Origin: Flavobacteriales bacterium
GTDB taxonomy: Bacteria; Bacteroidota; Bacteroidia; Flavobacteriales; UBA7312
Direction of reading: 5' to 3'
Length of the DNA stretch: 38,732 nt
Assembly (NCBI GenBank): GCA_002715345.1
Contig: PAYR01000013.1
Span: forward strand, 1 to 38,732
A program made the position numbers and the translations under genes. This document shows, piece by piece, positions 1 through 7,943 of this stretch (its first letter is position 1; every line of letters starts with the position of its first letter). Under the pieces are notes generated by a model. That model saw nothing but the letters and a program-made list of their open reading frames with translations. It was not told the DNA's origin and searched no databases.

Positions 1-99
1 AAAGAAATCCCTAATGAATTTGTTGTGGGATATGGCTTGGATTATAAAGAATTAGGCCGAACTTTGCCGCAGATTTATAAATTAAAAAACAACACATAA
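1..99 (+). CDS. hpt: Hypoxanthine phosphoribosyltransferase, C-terminal end (partial)
   Basis: The first 33 codons of the window are open in frame 1 and end in TAA at 97-99. The peptide contains FVVGYGLDYKELGRTLPQIY, the characteristic C-terminal segment of HPRT-type purine phosphoribosyltransferases, in which the conserved VGYGLDY lies near the purine site. The enzyme salvages hypoxanthine (and usually guanine) with PRPP to make IMP or GMP in the cytoplasm. The PRPP loop is outside the window, so the assignment rests on this tail alone. The stop codon overlaps the adk start by one base (TAATG), which indicates one transcript and probable translational coupling. An hpt-adk-obg order is, to my knowledge, common in Bacteroidota. 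Confidence 0.85.
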   Translation, partial: KEIPNEFVVGYGLDYKELGRTLPQIYKLKNNT

Positions 100-671
100 T
101 GTTGAATTTAGTATTGTTCGGCCCTCCAGGTTCAGGAAAAGGAACCCAATCTGCACTTTTAATTGATAAATACAACTTAGTGCACCTTTCTACAGGAGAC
201 ATCTTAAGAGGAGAAATTGCTGCTGGAACAGCATTAGGGCTAGAAGCAAAATCGTTAATGGATAAAGGCGATTTAGTGCCTGATTCTGTAGTGATTGGAA
301 TGATTAAATCGAAATTAGAAAACAATCCGGATGCAAAAGGGTTTATCTTCGATGGTTTTCCAAGAACAACAGCTCAAGCAGAAGCTTTAGACACTTTGCT
401 AGCAGAATTAAACACAGCAATTTCTGGCATGCTTTCTTTACAGGTTGATGATGAAGAATTATCCAAAAGATTATTGTTAAGAGGAAAAGATAGCGGTAGA
501 GCTGATGATCAAGATGAGAACATCATTCGTAACCGAATCAAAGAATACAACAACAAAACACTACCGTTAAAAGAATTTTACGGAGCGCAAAACAAGCTTC
601 AAGAGATTGAAGGTGTTGGTTCGATTGAAGAAATCAACCAAAAACTATGCACTGCTATTGATAACCTATAA
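99..671 (+). CDS. adk: Adenylate kinase (short form)
   Basis: Adenylate kinase converts ATP and AMP to two ADP in the cytoplasm and balances adenylate pools. The P-loop [10 protein letters not shown] is at residues 8-17, the AMP-binding STGDILR follows near residue 32, and [14 protein letters not shown] carries the second conserved AMP-site arginine. The LID arginine region reads [14 protein letters not shown]. At 190 residues it lacks the roughly 27-residue zinc-type LID insert of long-form enzymes such as that of E. coli, so it is the short variant usual in Bacteroidota. The ATG at 99 overlaps the hpt stop by one base, and its own TAA overlaps the obgE ATG by one base at 671. No Shine-Dalgarno sequence is visible, so reinitiation at the overlap is likely. 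Confidence 0.97.
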   Translation: MLNLVLFGPPGSGKGTQSALLIDKYNLVHLSTGDILRGEIAAGTALGLEAKSLMDKGDLVPDSVVIGMIKSKLENNPDAKGFIFDGFPRTTAQAEALDTLLAELNTAISGMLSLQVDDEELSKRLLLRGKDSGRADDQDENIIRNRIKEYNNKTLPLKEFYGAQNKLQEIEGVGSIEEINQKLCTAIDNL

Positions 672-1669
672 TGAAGGTTAAAAACTCAAATTTTGTTGAT
701 TATGTCAAAATCTTTTGCCGCTCTGGTAAAGGAGGCGCTGGCTCTGTTCATCTTTTAAGAGATAGAACAACAGCAAAAGGAGGTCCTGATGGTGGAGATG
801 GAGGTCGAGGCGGACACATCATTATAAAAGGCAATGAGCAAATGTGGACATTGCTTCACCTCAAGTATCAAAAACACATTTTCGCTGAACATGGTGGTGC
901 TGGAAGTGGTAATAATAAAATTGGAAAGGATGGCGAAAGCAGAATACTGGAAGTTCCTTTAGGAACTGTTGCCAAAGATGCTGAAACGGGTGAAGTGCTT
1001 TTTGAAATCACAACGCATGGCGAAGAACAAATCATGTTGGAAGGTGGTAAAGGAGGAAGAGGAAATGTACACTTTAAATCTCCAACCAACCAAACACCAC
1101 GCTATGCTCAACCTGGTATTCCAAGCAAGGAAGGTTGGTTCATCTTAGAACTAAAAGTTTTAGCAGATGTTGGATTGGTAGGATTTCCAAATGCAGGAAA
1201 ATCCACCTTGCTTTCAGTGATTTCGGCTGCAAAACCAGAAATTGCCAATTACCCTTTCACCACATTAGTACCCAACCTAGGAATTGTCTCATATAGAGAT
1301 CACAAATCATTCATTATGGCAGACATACCCGGAATTATTGAAGGAGCTGCCGAAGGAAGAGGGTTAGGTCTACGATTTTTACGCCATATTGAACGAAACT
1401 CAACCCTCTTATTTATGGTTCCTGCTGATAGTGATAATATCAAAAAGGAATATGAAATTCTTTTAGGAGAATTAGAAAAATACAACCCAGAACTACATGA
1501 TAAAGATCGCATGCTAGCTATCAGTAAATCGGATATGTTGGATGAAGAACTTAAAGAAGAAATGAAAGCCGAGCTTCCAGAAGATATCGACTGCTTATTT
1601 ATTTCTTCAGTTGCACAACAAGGTTTAACCAAACTGAAGGATGCTCTTTGGCATAACATGAATAAATGA
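671..1669 (+). CDS. obgE: GTPase Obg (ribosome-assembly GTPase)
   Basis: Obg is an essential GTPase that binds the 50S subunit and acts in late ribosome assembly and stress signalling. The N-terminal glycine-rich Obg fold covers about residues 10-165, with runs such as [13 protein letters not shown] and EGGKGGRGN. The GTPase domain shows G1 GFPNAGKST (171-179), the G2 threonines in [11 protein letters not shown]3 DIPGIIEGA (218-226), an atypical G4 SKSD (285-288, usually NKxD or TKxD) and G5 SSVA (312-315). At 332 residues it is the compact form without the OCT extension. It overlaps adk by one base upstream and the PAP2 gene by four bases downstream. The glycine-rich fold, together with the G motifs, leaves little doubt about the family. 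Confidence 0.97.
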   Translation: MKVKNSNFVDYVKIFCRSGKGGAGSVHLLRDRTTAKGGPDGGDGGRGGHIIIKGNEQMWTLLHLKYQKHIFAEHGGAGSGNNKIGKDGESRILEVPLGTVAKDAETGEVLFEITTHGEEQIMLEGGKGGRGNVHFKSPTNQTPRYAQPGIPSKEGWFILELKVLADVGLVGFPNAGKSTLLSVISAAKPEIANYPFTTLVPNLGIVSYRDHKSFIMADIPGIIEGAAEGRGLGLRFLRHIERNSTLLFMVPADSDNIKKEYEILLGELEKYNPELHDKDRMLAISKSDMLDEELKEEMKAELPEDIDCLFISSVAQQGLTKLKDALWHNMNK

Positions 1670-2220
1670 TAGACACACTACTTGCATTGGATGAAAAATA
1701 CTTCCTACTCATCAATCAGTCAGGAATAGATTTTTTGGATCCAATCATGTTGTTCATCACCCATAAATTTTCTTGGATTCCTTTTTACGCTTTTTTAATT
1801 TACCTTATTTTTAAACAAAAAGGGAAAGAAGGTTTTTGGATATTGTTAAGCATTGTTCTGCTCATTACCATAGCCGATCAAGGTAGTGTTCAACTCTTTA
1901 AGAATGTATTTGAGCGATTACGCCCTTGCCATGTTTTAGAGCAAGTGCGACTTGTAACAGAGCGCTGTGGCGGTCAATTCGGATTTGTTTCTTCACATGC
2001 ATCAAATGCTTTTTCTTTAGCCATCTTTTTAGGAAAGGTGCTAGGAAACAAAAAATGGTTTATTGGACTTTTTTTATGGGCTGCATTAGTTGCTTACAGC
2101 CGAGTATATGTAGGTGTACACTATCCTTTAGATATTATAGGTGGTATGCTTTGGGGAACTTTTGTAGCTTTGGTGATGTTCAATTTGTATCAGCTATTTC
2201 GTGAAAAATTTGTTCGATAA
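1666..2220 (+). CDS. PAP2-family membrane phosphatase
   Basis: This is an integral membrane protein of 184 residues with about five or six hydrophobic segments. It carries the three PAP2 signature motifs: KNVFERLRP (K-x6-RP), SSHASNAF in place of the usual PSGH (the catalytic histidine is kept), and [16 protein letters not shown] (SR-x5-H-x3-D). Members dephosphorylate lipid phosphates such as undecaprenyl pyrophosphate, phosphatidylglycerol phosphate or lipid A. The small size fits undecaprenyl-pyrophosphate-phosphatase-like members, but the substrate cannot be read from sequence. The ATG overlaps the obgE stop by four bases (ATGA). The 3' end overlaps the start of a 49-codon membrane ORF by 20 bases. 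Family assignment is strong; specificity is inference. Confidence 0.93.
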   Translation: MIDTLLALDEKYFLLINQSGIDFLDPIMLFITHKFSWIPFYAFLIYLIFKQKGKEGFWILLSIVLLITIADQGSVQLFKNVFERLRPCHVLEQVRLVTERCGGQFGFVSSHASNAFSLAIFLGKVLGNKKWFIGLFLWAALVAYSRVYVGVHYPLDIIGGMLWGTFVALVMFNLYQLFREKFVR

Positions 2221-2350
2221 AACCTGGTTTATTTGGCTAGCGCTAGTGTGTATTTGGAACTACGGATGGCCAAGTGTACCACCAATTGCTGATGTGCTAG
2301 TTGCCGCAATGCTTTCCGTAGTTATTTATCTTTTTAAAAATAGCAAATGA
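2201..2350 (+). CDS. Small hydrophobic membrane protein, 49 aa, GTG start
   Basis: From GTG at 2201 the frame is open to TGA at 2348-2350. The product begins (M)[18 protein letters not shown], continues through NYGWPSVPPIADVLVAAM and ends YLFKNSK. It has two hydrophobic stretches (about residues 9-19 and 31-44) separated by an N-Y-G-x-P-S-x-x-P loop, with lysines at both ends, so a two-pass inner-membrane hairpin is likely. The start overlaps the PAP2 gene by 20 bases, and the stop overlaps the pafA ATG by four bases (ATGA). Without this gene, the roughly 126 bp between PAP2 and pafA would be the only gap in an otherwise fully overlapping operon. I do not recognise a named family and assign no function. 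Confidence 0.7.
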   Translation: MKNLFDKTWFIWLALVCIWNYGWPSVPPIADVLVAAMLSVVIYLFKNSK

Positions 2351-3906
2351 AAAAAATAGTTCTCACAACACTCCTATTAGCTCTTGGATTTAATTCTTAT
2401 TCGCAAGACAAACCAAAACTAGTTATCGCCATTGTAGTTGATCAAATGCGTTATGATTACATCTATCGATTTTGGGATGACTTTAGTGATAATGGATTTA
2501 AAAAATTAGTAGATGAAGGTTATTTTTTTCGTAATACTAATTTCGGATATATGCCAACTTACACAGGTCCTGGGCACGCAAGTATTTTTACAGGAACAAC
2601 CCCTGCTGTACATGGAATTATAGGAAATAGTTGGTACGATAAATACACCCAAACCTCTGTTTATTGTGCTGGGGATGGAGATATGAAAACCATATGTAAT
2701 TGTGAAAATCATGCTACGGATGTCTTAGCTAATGATGGTCAAATGTCGCCTCACCGTATGCTCACCACTACTATTGGAGATGAACTTCAATTGTTTAATA
2801 ATGCTTCTAAAGTAATAGGTATTAGCTTAAAAGATAGAGGTGCTATTTTACCAGCCGGACATATGGGTGATGCTGCTTATTGGATGAATACTAATGGCGA
2901 ATGGATTTCAAGCAGCTACTATATGGAATCACTTCCTGAATGGATGCTTAACTATCAAAAAACAAATACTGTTAGCGATTATTTGAAAGGAAAATGGGAA
3001 GGAGAAAACTTTAGTTACGATTTAGACTCTTTAACTGCTGAAAATGGACCAAATGTAATTAAATCAACACCATTTGGAAATACTATTTTAAAGGATCTTG
3101 CTCATGAAATAATAGTTCAAGAAAAGCTGGGACAAGGAACTAATACCGACTTCTTTAGTGTCAGTTTTTCTTCTTCAGATTACGTTGGGCATCAATATGG
3201 CCCACATGCTGAAGAATTAATTGACACATATATCCGCTTGGATAATGATATTTCTGATTTCTTAAAAACTTTAGAAAAAAATATTGGAGTTGAAAATGTA
3301 TTAGTTTTCTTAACCTCTGACCATGGTGTGGTAAGTGTTCCAAACGAACTAAAAAAATATAAAATCCCTGCAGGCTACTTTGATGTAAGCGAAGCCTTGT
3401 CAGGTTTAAAAGAACACCTTACAAAACAATTTGGTGAAGGAAAATGGATACACAGATACAGCAACCAACAATTCTATCTAAACAACAATTTGATTCAACA
3501 AAAGAATTTAAAGAAGCAAGATGTTGAAATAATCTGCGCCAACTTTTTAATTTCTTTTGAAGGAATAAAAAATACTTTCACAGCTAGTCAGTTACATCAT
3601 AACGAATATGAAAATGGAATACACGCACTAGTTCAAAAAGGGTTTAGTCAAAAACGATCTGGAGATATTATCATCAATTTAGAAAGTGGATGGATTGAGT
3701 GGAAAAGCCCAAGAGGAACTACGCACGGTTCTTGTTATAGCTATGATACACACGTTCCTCTGATATTCTGGGGGAAAAACATTAAAAACGGAGTCTCTGA
3801 TGAAGCAGTTTTTATTCGTGACATCGCCCCTACTGTTTGCACTCTTTTAGGAATATCCTTTCCAAATGGATGCACTGGAAACCCTATTCAAAGTATTACC
3901 GAATGA
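2347..3906 (+). CDS. pafA: PafA-type alkaline phosphatase (periplasmic)
   Basis: This is a secreted phosphomonoesterase of the alkaline phosphatase superfamily. A signal peptide occupies residues 1-20 (MKKIVLTTLLLALGFNSYSQ). Metal ligands and catalytic positions are visible: D32 in VVDQMRYDY, the nucleophile T73 in YTGPGHASIF, N94 in GNSWYD, K162 and R164 in SLKDRGAILPAGH, D278 and H282 in SDYVGHQYGPH, D325-H326 in TSDHGV, and H460 in TTHGS. The K-x-R pair is the monoesterase signature that separates PafA from the diesterase NPP branch. Length (519) is near the usual ~545. PafA enzymes release phosphate from organic esters and are described as insensitive to phosphate level. It overlaps the small ORF upstream and aroB downstream by four bases each. 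Confidence 0.93.
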   Translation: MKKIVLTTLLLALGFNSYSQDKPKLVIAIVVDQMRYDYIYRFWDDFSDNGFKKLVDEGYFFRNTNFGYMPTYTGPGHASIFTGTTPAVHGIIGNSWYDKYTQTSVYCAGDGDMKTICNCENHATDVLANDGQMSPHRMLTTTIGDELQLFNNASKVIGISLKDRGAILPAGHMGDAAYWMNTNGEWISSSYYMESLPEWMLNYQKTNTVSDYLKGKWEGENFSYDLDSLTAENGPNVIKSTPFGNTILKDLAHEIIVQEKLGQGTNTDFFSVSFSSSDYVGHQYGPHAEELIDTYIRLDNDISDFLKTLEKNIGVENVLVFLTSDHGVVSVPNELKKYKIPAGYFDVSEALSGLKEHLTKQFGEGKWIHRYSNQQFYLNNNLIQQKNLKKQDVEIICANFLISFEGIKNTFTASQLHHNEYENGIHALVQKGFSQKRSGDIIINLESGWIEWKSPRGTTHGSCYSYDTHVPLIFWGKNIKNGVSDEAVFIRDIAPTVCTLLGISFPNGCTGNPIQSITE

Positions 3907-4904
3907 GGGAAGTAAAATCCAACGATTATTCTATTTTTATTGAAACCGAATCTTCACAATCATTCGATTTCAGCACTTATAGCCAACTGGCAATTTTAGT
4001 TGATGAAAACACAAAAAGAGACTGTCTCCCTATCTTTTTAGAGGAAACTAATGTTGATGCAATTCTTATAGAAATCCCCTCTGGAGAAGAGCACAAAAAC
4101 CTTGAAGGTTGTCAGCTCATTTGGAATGCATTAAGCGCGAATCATTTGGACAGAAATTCATTACTCATCAATCTAGGAGGAGGTGTTATTGGCGATATGG
4201 GAGGGTTTGCCGCAAGCACTTACAAAAGAGGGATAGATTTTATACAAATCCCTACCAGTCTTTTAGCAATGGTAGATGCCTCAGTAGGCGGGAAATTAGG
4301 AATTGATTTTGCATATTTAAAAAATCAAATCGGAGTATTCAACAATCCAAAAGCAGTACTTATCAATCCTGTTTTCTTAAATAGTTTACCAAAAAATCAA
4401 CTACTGTCAGGTTTTACAGAAGTGGTGAAACACGCCCTCATTGCAGACAAATACTATTGGAAAGAAATCAAAAACACTCCTCTAGAAAAAATGAATTGGG
4501 AATCCGTAATTCATCAATCTGTGGTGATTAAAAACAATATTGTTATGCAAGATCCATTAGAAAAAGGTGATCGAAAAAAACTAAATTTTGGACACACTTT
4601 TGGTCATGCCATAGAAAGCTTCTACTTAAAGCAAGGAAAGCCTATTTTACATGGTGAAGCTGTTAGCTTAGGAATGATTTTAGAGAGCAATCTTTCAAAG
4701 ATCAATAAGAAAGAGAAACAAGAAATATCCTCCTTCATATCAAACACTTTTTCAATACCAAAACAACCACCTCTTAGAGCTCTTTTAGATTGGATGAAAA
4801 GCGATAAAAAAAATCGTAAAGAAAAAATCAACTTTACTTTACTTAATGGTATTGGGAGTAGTATTATAAATCAAGAATTTATAGTAGATGAACTACTTTA
4901 TTGA
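3903..4904 (+). CDS. aroB: 3-Dehydroquinate synthase
   Basis: AroB is the second shikimate-pathway enzyme, converting DAHP to 3-dehydroquinate with NAD+ and a divalent metal in the cytoplasm. Visible motifs are GGGVIGDMGGFAAS (NAD binding), PTSLLAMVDASVGGK (substrate loop), the zinc-ligand glutamate in GFTEVVKHALI, and the two histidine motifs FGHTFGHAIE and LHGEAVSLGM. The frame is open back to an ATG at 3837, but those 22 extra codons lie inside pafA and have no counterpart in the family. The ATG at 3903, sharing ATGA with the pafA stop, gives a normal N-terminus (MREVKSNDYSIF) and 333 residues. Its last 17 bases overlap aroA. Confidence 0.96.
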   Translation: MREVKSNDYSIFIETESSQSFDFSTYSQLAILVDENTKRDCLPIFLEETNVDAILIEIPSGEEHKNLEGCQLIWNALSANHLDRNSLLINLGGGVIGDMGGFAASTYKRGIDFIQIPTSLLAMVDASVGGKLGIDFAYLKNQIGVFNNPKAVLINPVFLNSLPKNQLLSGFTEVVKHALIADKYYWKEIKNTPLEKMNWESVIHQSVVIKNNIVMQDPLEKGDRKKLNFGHTFGHAIESFYLKQGKPILHGEAVSLGMILESNLSKINKKEKQEISSFISNTFSIPKQPPLRALLDWMKSDKKNRKEKINFTLLNGIGSSIINQEFIVDELLY

Positions 4905-6123
4905 ACACCCGAGCAAGCTTGCAAAAGGAAAAGTCAGTCTTCCTGCATCCAAAAGTTTAAGTAATAGAGCGCTTATCATTCAAGCGCTTTGCAAGGAAGC
5001 TTTCTCTATTTCAAATCTTTCCCAAGCAAAAGACACACAAGTTTTAAAAGAAGCTCTAGAAAATTCCTCCAACAAAATAAATATTGATGATGCTGGAACA
5101 AGCATGCGTTTTTTAACTGCTTTTTTTAGCATTCAAAAAAAAGAAGTGGTTTTAAAAGGTAGTGAACGCATGCACGATAGGCCAATCGCTCCCTTAGTAG
5201 AAGCACTAAATTCTTTAGGAGCTAACATTTCTTATCTTGAAAAAGAGGGGTATCCACCATTACATATTCAAAAAGGAAATATTCAAGGAGGAACTATTCA
5301 AGTAAACAGTACTGTCAGTAGTCAATTCATATCAGCATTATTACTGATTGCTCCTACTGTCTCTGGAGGATTAACAATAAATCTTCAAGGTAATTTAGTT
5401 TCTAAATCATATATAGAAACGACACTTAAAATGATGTCTTATTTTGGGATAGAATCCAATTGGAGTTCTCAAAAAATTCAAATAAAAGAACAACAATACC
5501 AAGCCAAAAACATTTGTATTGAAAACGATTGGAGTGCTGTTACTTTTTGGCTTGAAATAGTAGCATTAGCTGAAAAAGCTCAAATTGAACTAAATGGGCT
5601 TTATAGAGACTCTTGGCAAGGAGATATAAAAGCGCTATCTATTTTTTTAAAATTAGGTGTAAACTATCAATTCAAAAACAATCATTTAATACTTTTTAAA
5701 GAACCGAAACAAACACCTAAAATCCAACTAAACGTAATAGAAACCCCTGACTTAGCACAGGCTATATGTTGCACCTATGCTGGTCTTCAACAACAGTTAG
5801 AAATAACGGGACTATCTACTTTGAAAATTAAAGAAACTAATAGAATTTCAGCACTACATAGCGAATTGGGAAAGCTAGGTATAAACACAAAGATCAGTCA
5901 AGATTCCATCCTTATAAAAGATTTCAATAAGCATATAGGAATACCCATTATAAAAACACATCAAGACCACCGCATGGCTATGAGTTTTGCTCCCCTTACT
6001 CTATGTTTTGGAAAGTTAATCATTGAAAATATAGATGTGGTAAAAAAATCCTATCCAACATTTTGGGAAGAATTAGAAAAAGTAGGTTTTACAATAGCTC
6101 CTGCAACTGACTCAAACAACTAA
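4888..6123 (+). CDS. aroA: 3-Phosphoshikimate 1-carboxyvinyltransferase (EPSP synthase)
   Basis: This enzyme joins phosphoenolpyruvate to shikimate-3-phosphate, the sixth shikimate step. Motifs run in order: PASKSLSNRALI (S3P/PEP binding lysine and serine), DDAGTSMRFL (PEP site), GSERMHDRPIAPL, STVSSQFISALLL, the catalytic aspartate in ETPDLAQAICC, LKIKETNRISAL and the C-terminal HQDHRMAMSFAPL. At 411 residues it is slightly short for the family (about 425). The usual KETDR motif reads KETNR here, although the K, E and R contacts are kept. The start overlaps aroB by 17 bases. The end overlaps the oppositely oriented HAD gene by 35 bp. The protein is expected to be functional. Confidence 0.95.
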   Translation: MNYFIEHPSKLAKGKVSLPASKSLSNRALIIQALCKEAFSISNLSQAKDTQVLKEALENSSNKINIDDAGTSMRFLTAFFSIQKKEVVLKGSERMHDRPIAPLVEALNSLGANISYLEKEGYPPLHIQKGNIQGGTIQVNSTVSSQFISALLLIAPTVSGGLTINLQGNLVSKSYIETTLKMMSYFGIESNWSSQKIQIKEQQYQAKNICIENDWSAVTFWLEIVALAEKAQIELNGLYRDSWQGDIKALSIFLKLGVNYQFKNNHLILFKEPKQTPKIQLNVIETPDLAQAICCTYAGLQQQLEITGLSTLKIKETNRISALHSELGKLGINTKISQDSILIKDFNKHIGIPIIKTHQDHRMAMSFAPLTLCFGKLIIENIDVVKKSYPTFWEELEKVGFTIAPATDSNN

Positions 6124-6781
6124 TCTCAAAATCTATAGATTCTTGATGAGCTATTTTTTCAGGATTAAAGTAGACTTGATGCATACCCATAGCTTTTGCA
6201 GCTAGTATATCAACCGGTAAATCATCGCCAATCATAACGCTTTCATCAGGCTTACAAAAAGCTTTCACTAAAGCATGCCTAAAAATTTCTGGATTAGGTT
6301 TTTTAACCCCTACCTGTTCTGAAGTAACAATTTGCTCGAAATAATGCAGTAATTTAGATTGCTCTAGCTTTACATACTGAACCTCCTCAAAACCATTAGT
6401 AATAATATGAAGATGATATTTTTCTTTTAAATAATCGAGCACTTCATAAGTAAACGGAAAAACATTCTTTTTTAAAGGACATTTCTGAATGTATTGATCT
6501 CCCAACTCACTAGCTAAACGACTATCATCTATACCAAAATCTTGTAAAGTTAATTTGAAACGACTAGAGCGTAACACATCCTTCTCAACTTTACCATCTC
6601 TGTATAACTCCCATAAGTGTTCGTTGTGCATTTTATAATTATCAATAAACACATCAACATCACTAATCCCTTTCTTGCTTAGAGCGTGCTCCTCATATAG
6701 CTCTGAAAGTGTTTTGTAAGCATTGGTTTCGAAATCCCAAAGCGTACGATCTAAATCGAAAAAAATATGTTTTATCTGCAT
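6089..6781 (-). CDS. YjjG-like HAD-family nucleotidase/phosphatase
   Basis: This is a 230-residue HAD hydrolase. Motif I is FFDLDRTLWDFE (D9 nucleophile, D11 acid-base), motif II is IITNGF (T128), motif III is VKKPNPEIF (K160/K161) and motif IV is MIGDDLPVDILAAKAMGM (D186, D187). The C1 helical cap lies between motifs I and II. The DLDxTLWDFE start and the TNGFEEVQxxKL segment match the YjjG group, which dephosphorylates noncanonical or pyrimidine 5'-nucleotides as a housecleaning activity. That substrate is family knowledge, not shown here. The last 35 bp overlap aroA tail to tail. The gene starts three bases past the end of the membrane-protein gene on the same strand, so the two are probably cotranscribed. 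Confidence 0.9.
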   Translation of the reverse strand: MQIKHIFFDLDRTLWDFETNAYKTLSELYEEHALSKKGISDVDVFIDNYKMHNEHLWELYRDGKVEKDVLRSSRFKLTLQDFGIDDSRLASELGDQYIQKCPLKKNVFPFTYEVLDYLKEKYHLHIITNGFEEVQYVKLEQSKLLHYFEQIVTSEQVGVKKPNPEIFRHALVKAFCKPDESVMIGDDLPVDILAAKAMGMHQVYFNPEKIAHQESIDFEISCLSQLQELL

Positions 6782-6784
6782 TTG

Positions 6785-7195
6785 TTAAAGAGTGGTTAAT
6801 ACAACAGAAAGCACAAAAGACCATCCAAATACAGAGGCCGCTAAAACAGGAAGTGTCTTTTTCTTATTTGGGAAAAAGCGTAGCGCAATAAAAGTACCTA
6901 TTGGAATAGAAAAGAAAATAGGAGTTAAAAATGCGATACCAAACAGACCATATTTACGCATTGTTTTGATAGCCACAACCTTCTTCAATCCTTTTTTAGA
7001 ATTTTGCTTTTGACGATTAGACATCCAAGTATCATAAAGCTCGATAATCCAACGGTTAAATTTTGCGAATACAATGACCCCTAACACACCTCCAATAGAA
7101 GAAAACAAGAAAGTTTCCCAAAGAGAAAAATCATACTGATAAGCAGCTATAGGAATTGCAAGTAGAAATTTCACACTACTCATCAACATTATCAT
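6785..7195 (-). CDS. Small multi-pass membrane protein, unknown function
   Basis: This 136-residue protein has three or four hydrophobic segments: about residues 5-20 (FLLAIPIAAYQ), 27-45 (FLFSSIGGVLGVIVFAKF), 84-106 (GLFGIAFLTPIFFSIPIGTFIALRF) and 115-134 (VLAASVFGWSFVLSVVLTTL). A basic cytoplasmic-type stretch sits between the second and third (RQKQNSKKGLKK). The pattern of a loop followed by a glycine- and proline-containing helix faintly resembles small membrane families such as the DedA-like or 'small multidrug export' groups, but not enough for an assignment. The gene lies three bases upstream of the HAD gene. The N-terminus has alternative Met codons at residues 1, 3 and 5. No -7 box is seen in the 97 bp before it. 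Confidence 0.7.
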   Translation of the reverse strand: MIMLMSSVKFLLAIPIAAYQYDFSLWETFLFSSIGGVLGVIVFAKFNRWIIELYDTWMSNRQKQNSKKGLKKVVAIKTMRKYGLFGIAFLTPIFFSIPIGTFIALRFFPNKKKTLPVLAASVFGWSFVLSVVLTTL

Positions 7196-7292
7196 AAATA
7201 CCTAATATAAACTCATTACTCAAAAAAATGGTAATGTAAAAATCTAACATTTATAACAGATAGAAAACAAAAACAATATAAATATTACGCGC

Positions 7293-7940
7293 TCAAAGCT
7301 TTACCCCAAAAGCTAAATCTCCAGCATCTCCCAGTCCTGGTACTATGTAAGAATTCTCATCTAAATCAGAGTCAATTGCTCCAACCCAAAGAATAAAAGA
7401 ATATCCTTTTAATGCTTCTTGTATATGATCTATAGCATATTGACTAGCTACAACTGAAACAATATGTATATGTTTTGGCACCCCATTCTTTAAAAGTGCT
7501 TCTCTTGCTAATAATATTGATGTACCTGTTGCCAACATAGGGTCAGATAGAATCATAACTTTATCTTGTATAGATGGGGCAGCTATATATTCTACTGCAA
7601 CCTCTAACTTATTTTGGGATGTATATTTACGATAAGCAGAAACGAAAGCACTATCAGCAGCATCAAAGTAATTGAGTAGACCTTGATGCAAGGGCAAACC
7701 AGCTCTTAAAACATTTGCTAAAACAACCTTTTCTGCAACTTTTGAAATTGTCTTTCCAAGAGGTGTATTTACCTCTTCCTCATTAAACTCTAAGGTTTTA
7801 GAAATTTCATAAGCCATAATCTCGCCTATGCGCTCTAAATTTCGTCTAAACCTCATAGAGTCTTTCTGTATTACAACGGATCGTAATTCCTTCAAGAAAT
7901 TATGAACTAATGAATTTTGATTAGCCAACACTTGCAACAT
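7293..7940 (-). CDS. upp: Uracil phosphoribosyltransferase
   Basis: Upp salvages uracil with PRPP to give UMP in the cytoplasm. The PRPP-binding loop is MILSDPMLATGTS (about residues 129-141), carrying serine and threonine where many bacterial enzymes have VDPMLATGGS. The uracil-binding C-terminal segment reads YIVPGLGDAGDLAFG (198-212). VLRAGLPLHQGLL (77-89) is the conserved flexible-loop region. At 215 residues the length is normal (about 208-216). The gene follows the FemAB-like gene with a three-base gap, so it is probably the last gene of the deacetylase/FemAB/upp transcript, unless an internal promoter serves it. Confidence 0.95.
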   Translation of the reverse strand: MLQVLANQNSLVHNFLKELRSVVIQKDSMRFRRNLERIGEIMAYEISKTLEFNEEEVNTPLGKTISKVAEKVVLANVLRAGLPLHQGLLNYFDAADSAFVSAYRKYTSQNKLEVAVEYIAAPSIQDKVMILSDPMLATGTSILLAREALLKNGVPKHIHIVSVVASQYAIDHIQEALKGYSFILWVGAIDSDLDENSYIVPGLGDAGDLAFGVKL

Positions 7941-7943
7941 AAC

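Noticed and set aside
868-1089. Proline-rich ORF antisense to obgE
   Set aside because: Its composition (PLPPLPPS) is simply the reverse complement of the glycine-rich Obg codons.
2506-2712. Antisense ORF inside pafA
   Set aside because: It is a shadow of a conserved phosphatase domain, with no support from overlap pattern or composition.
3837-3902. 22-codon N-terminal extension of aroB
   Set aside because: It lies wholly inside pafA, and the ATG at 3903 with the ATGA overlap gives the normal family N-terminus.
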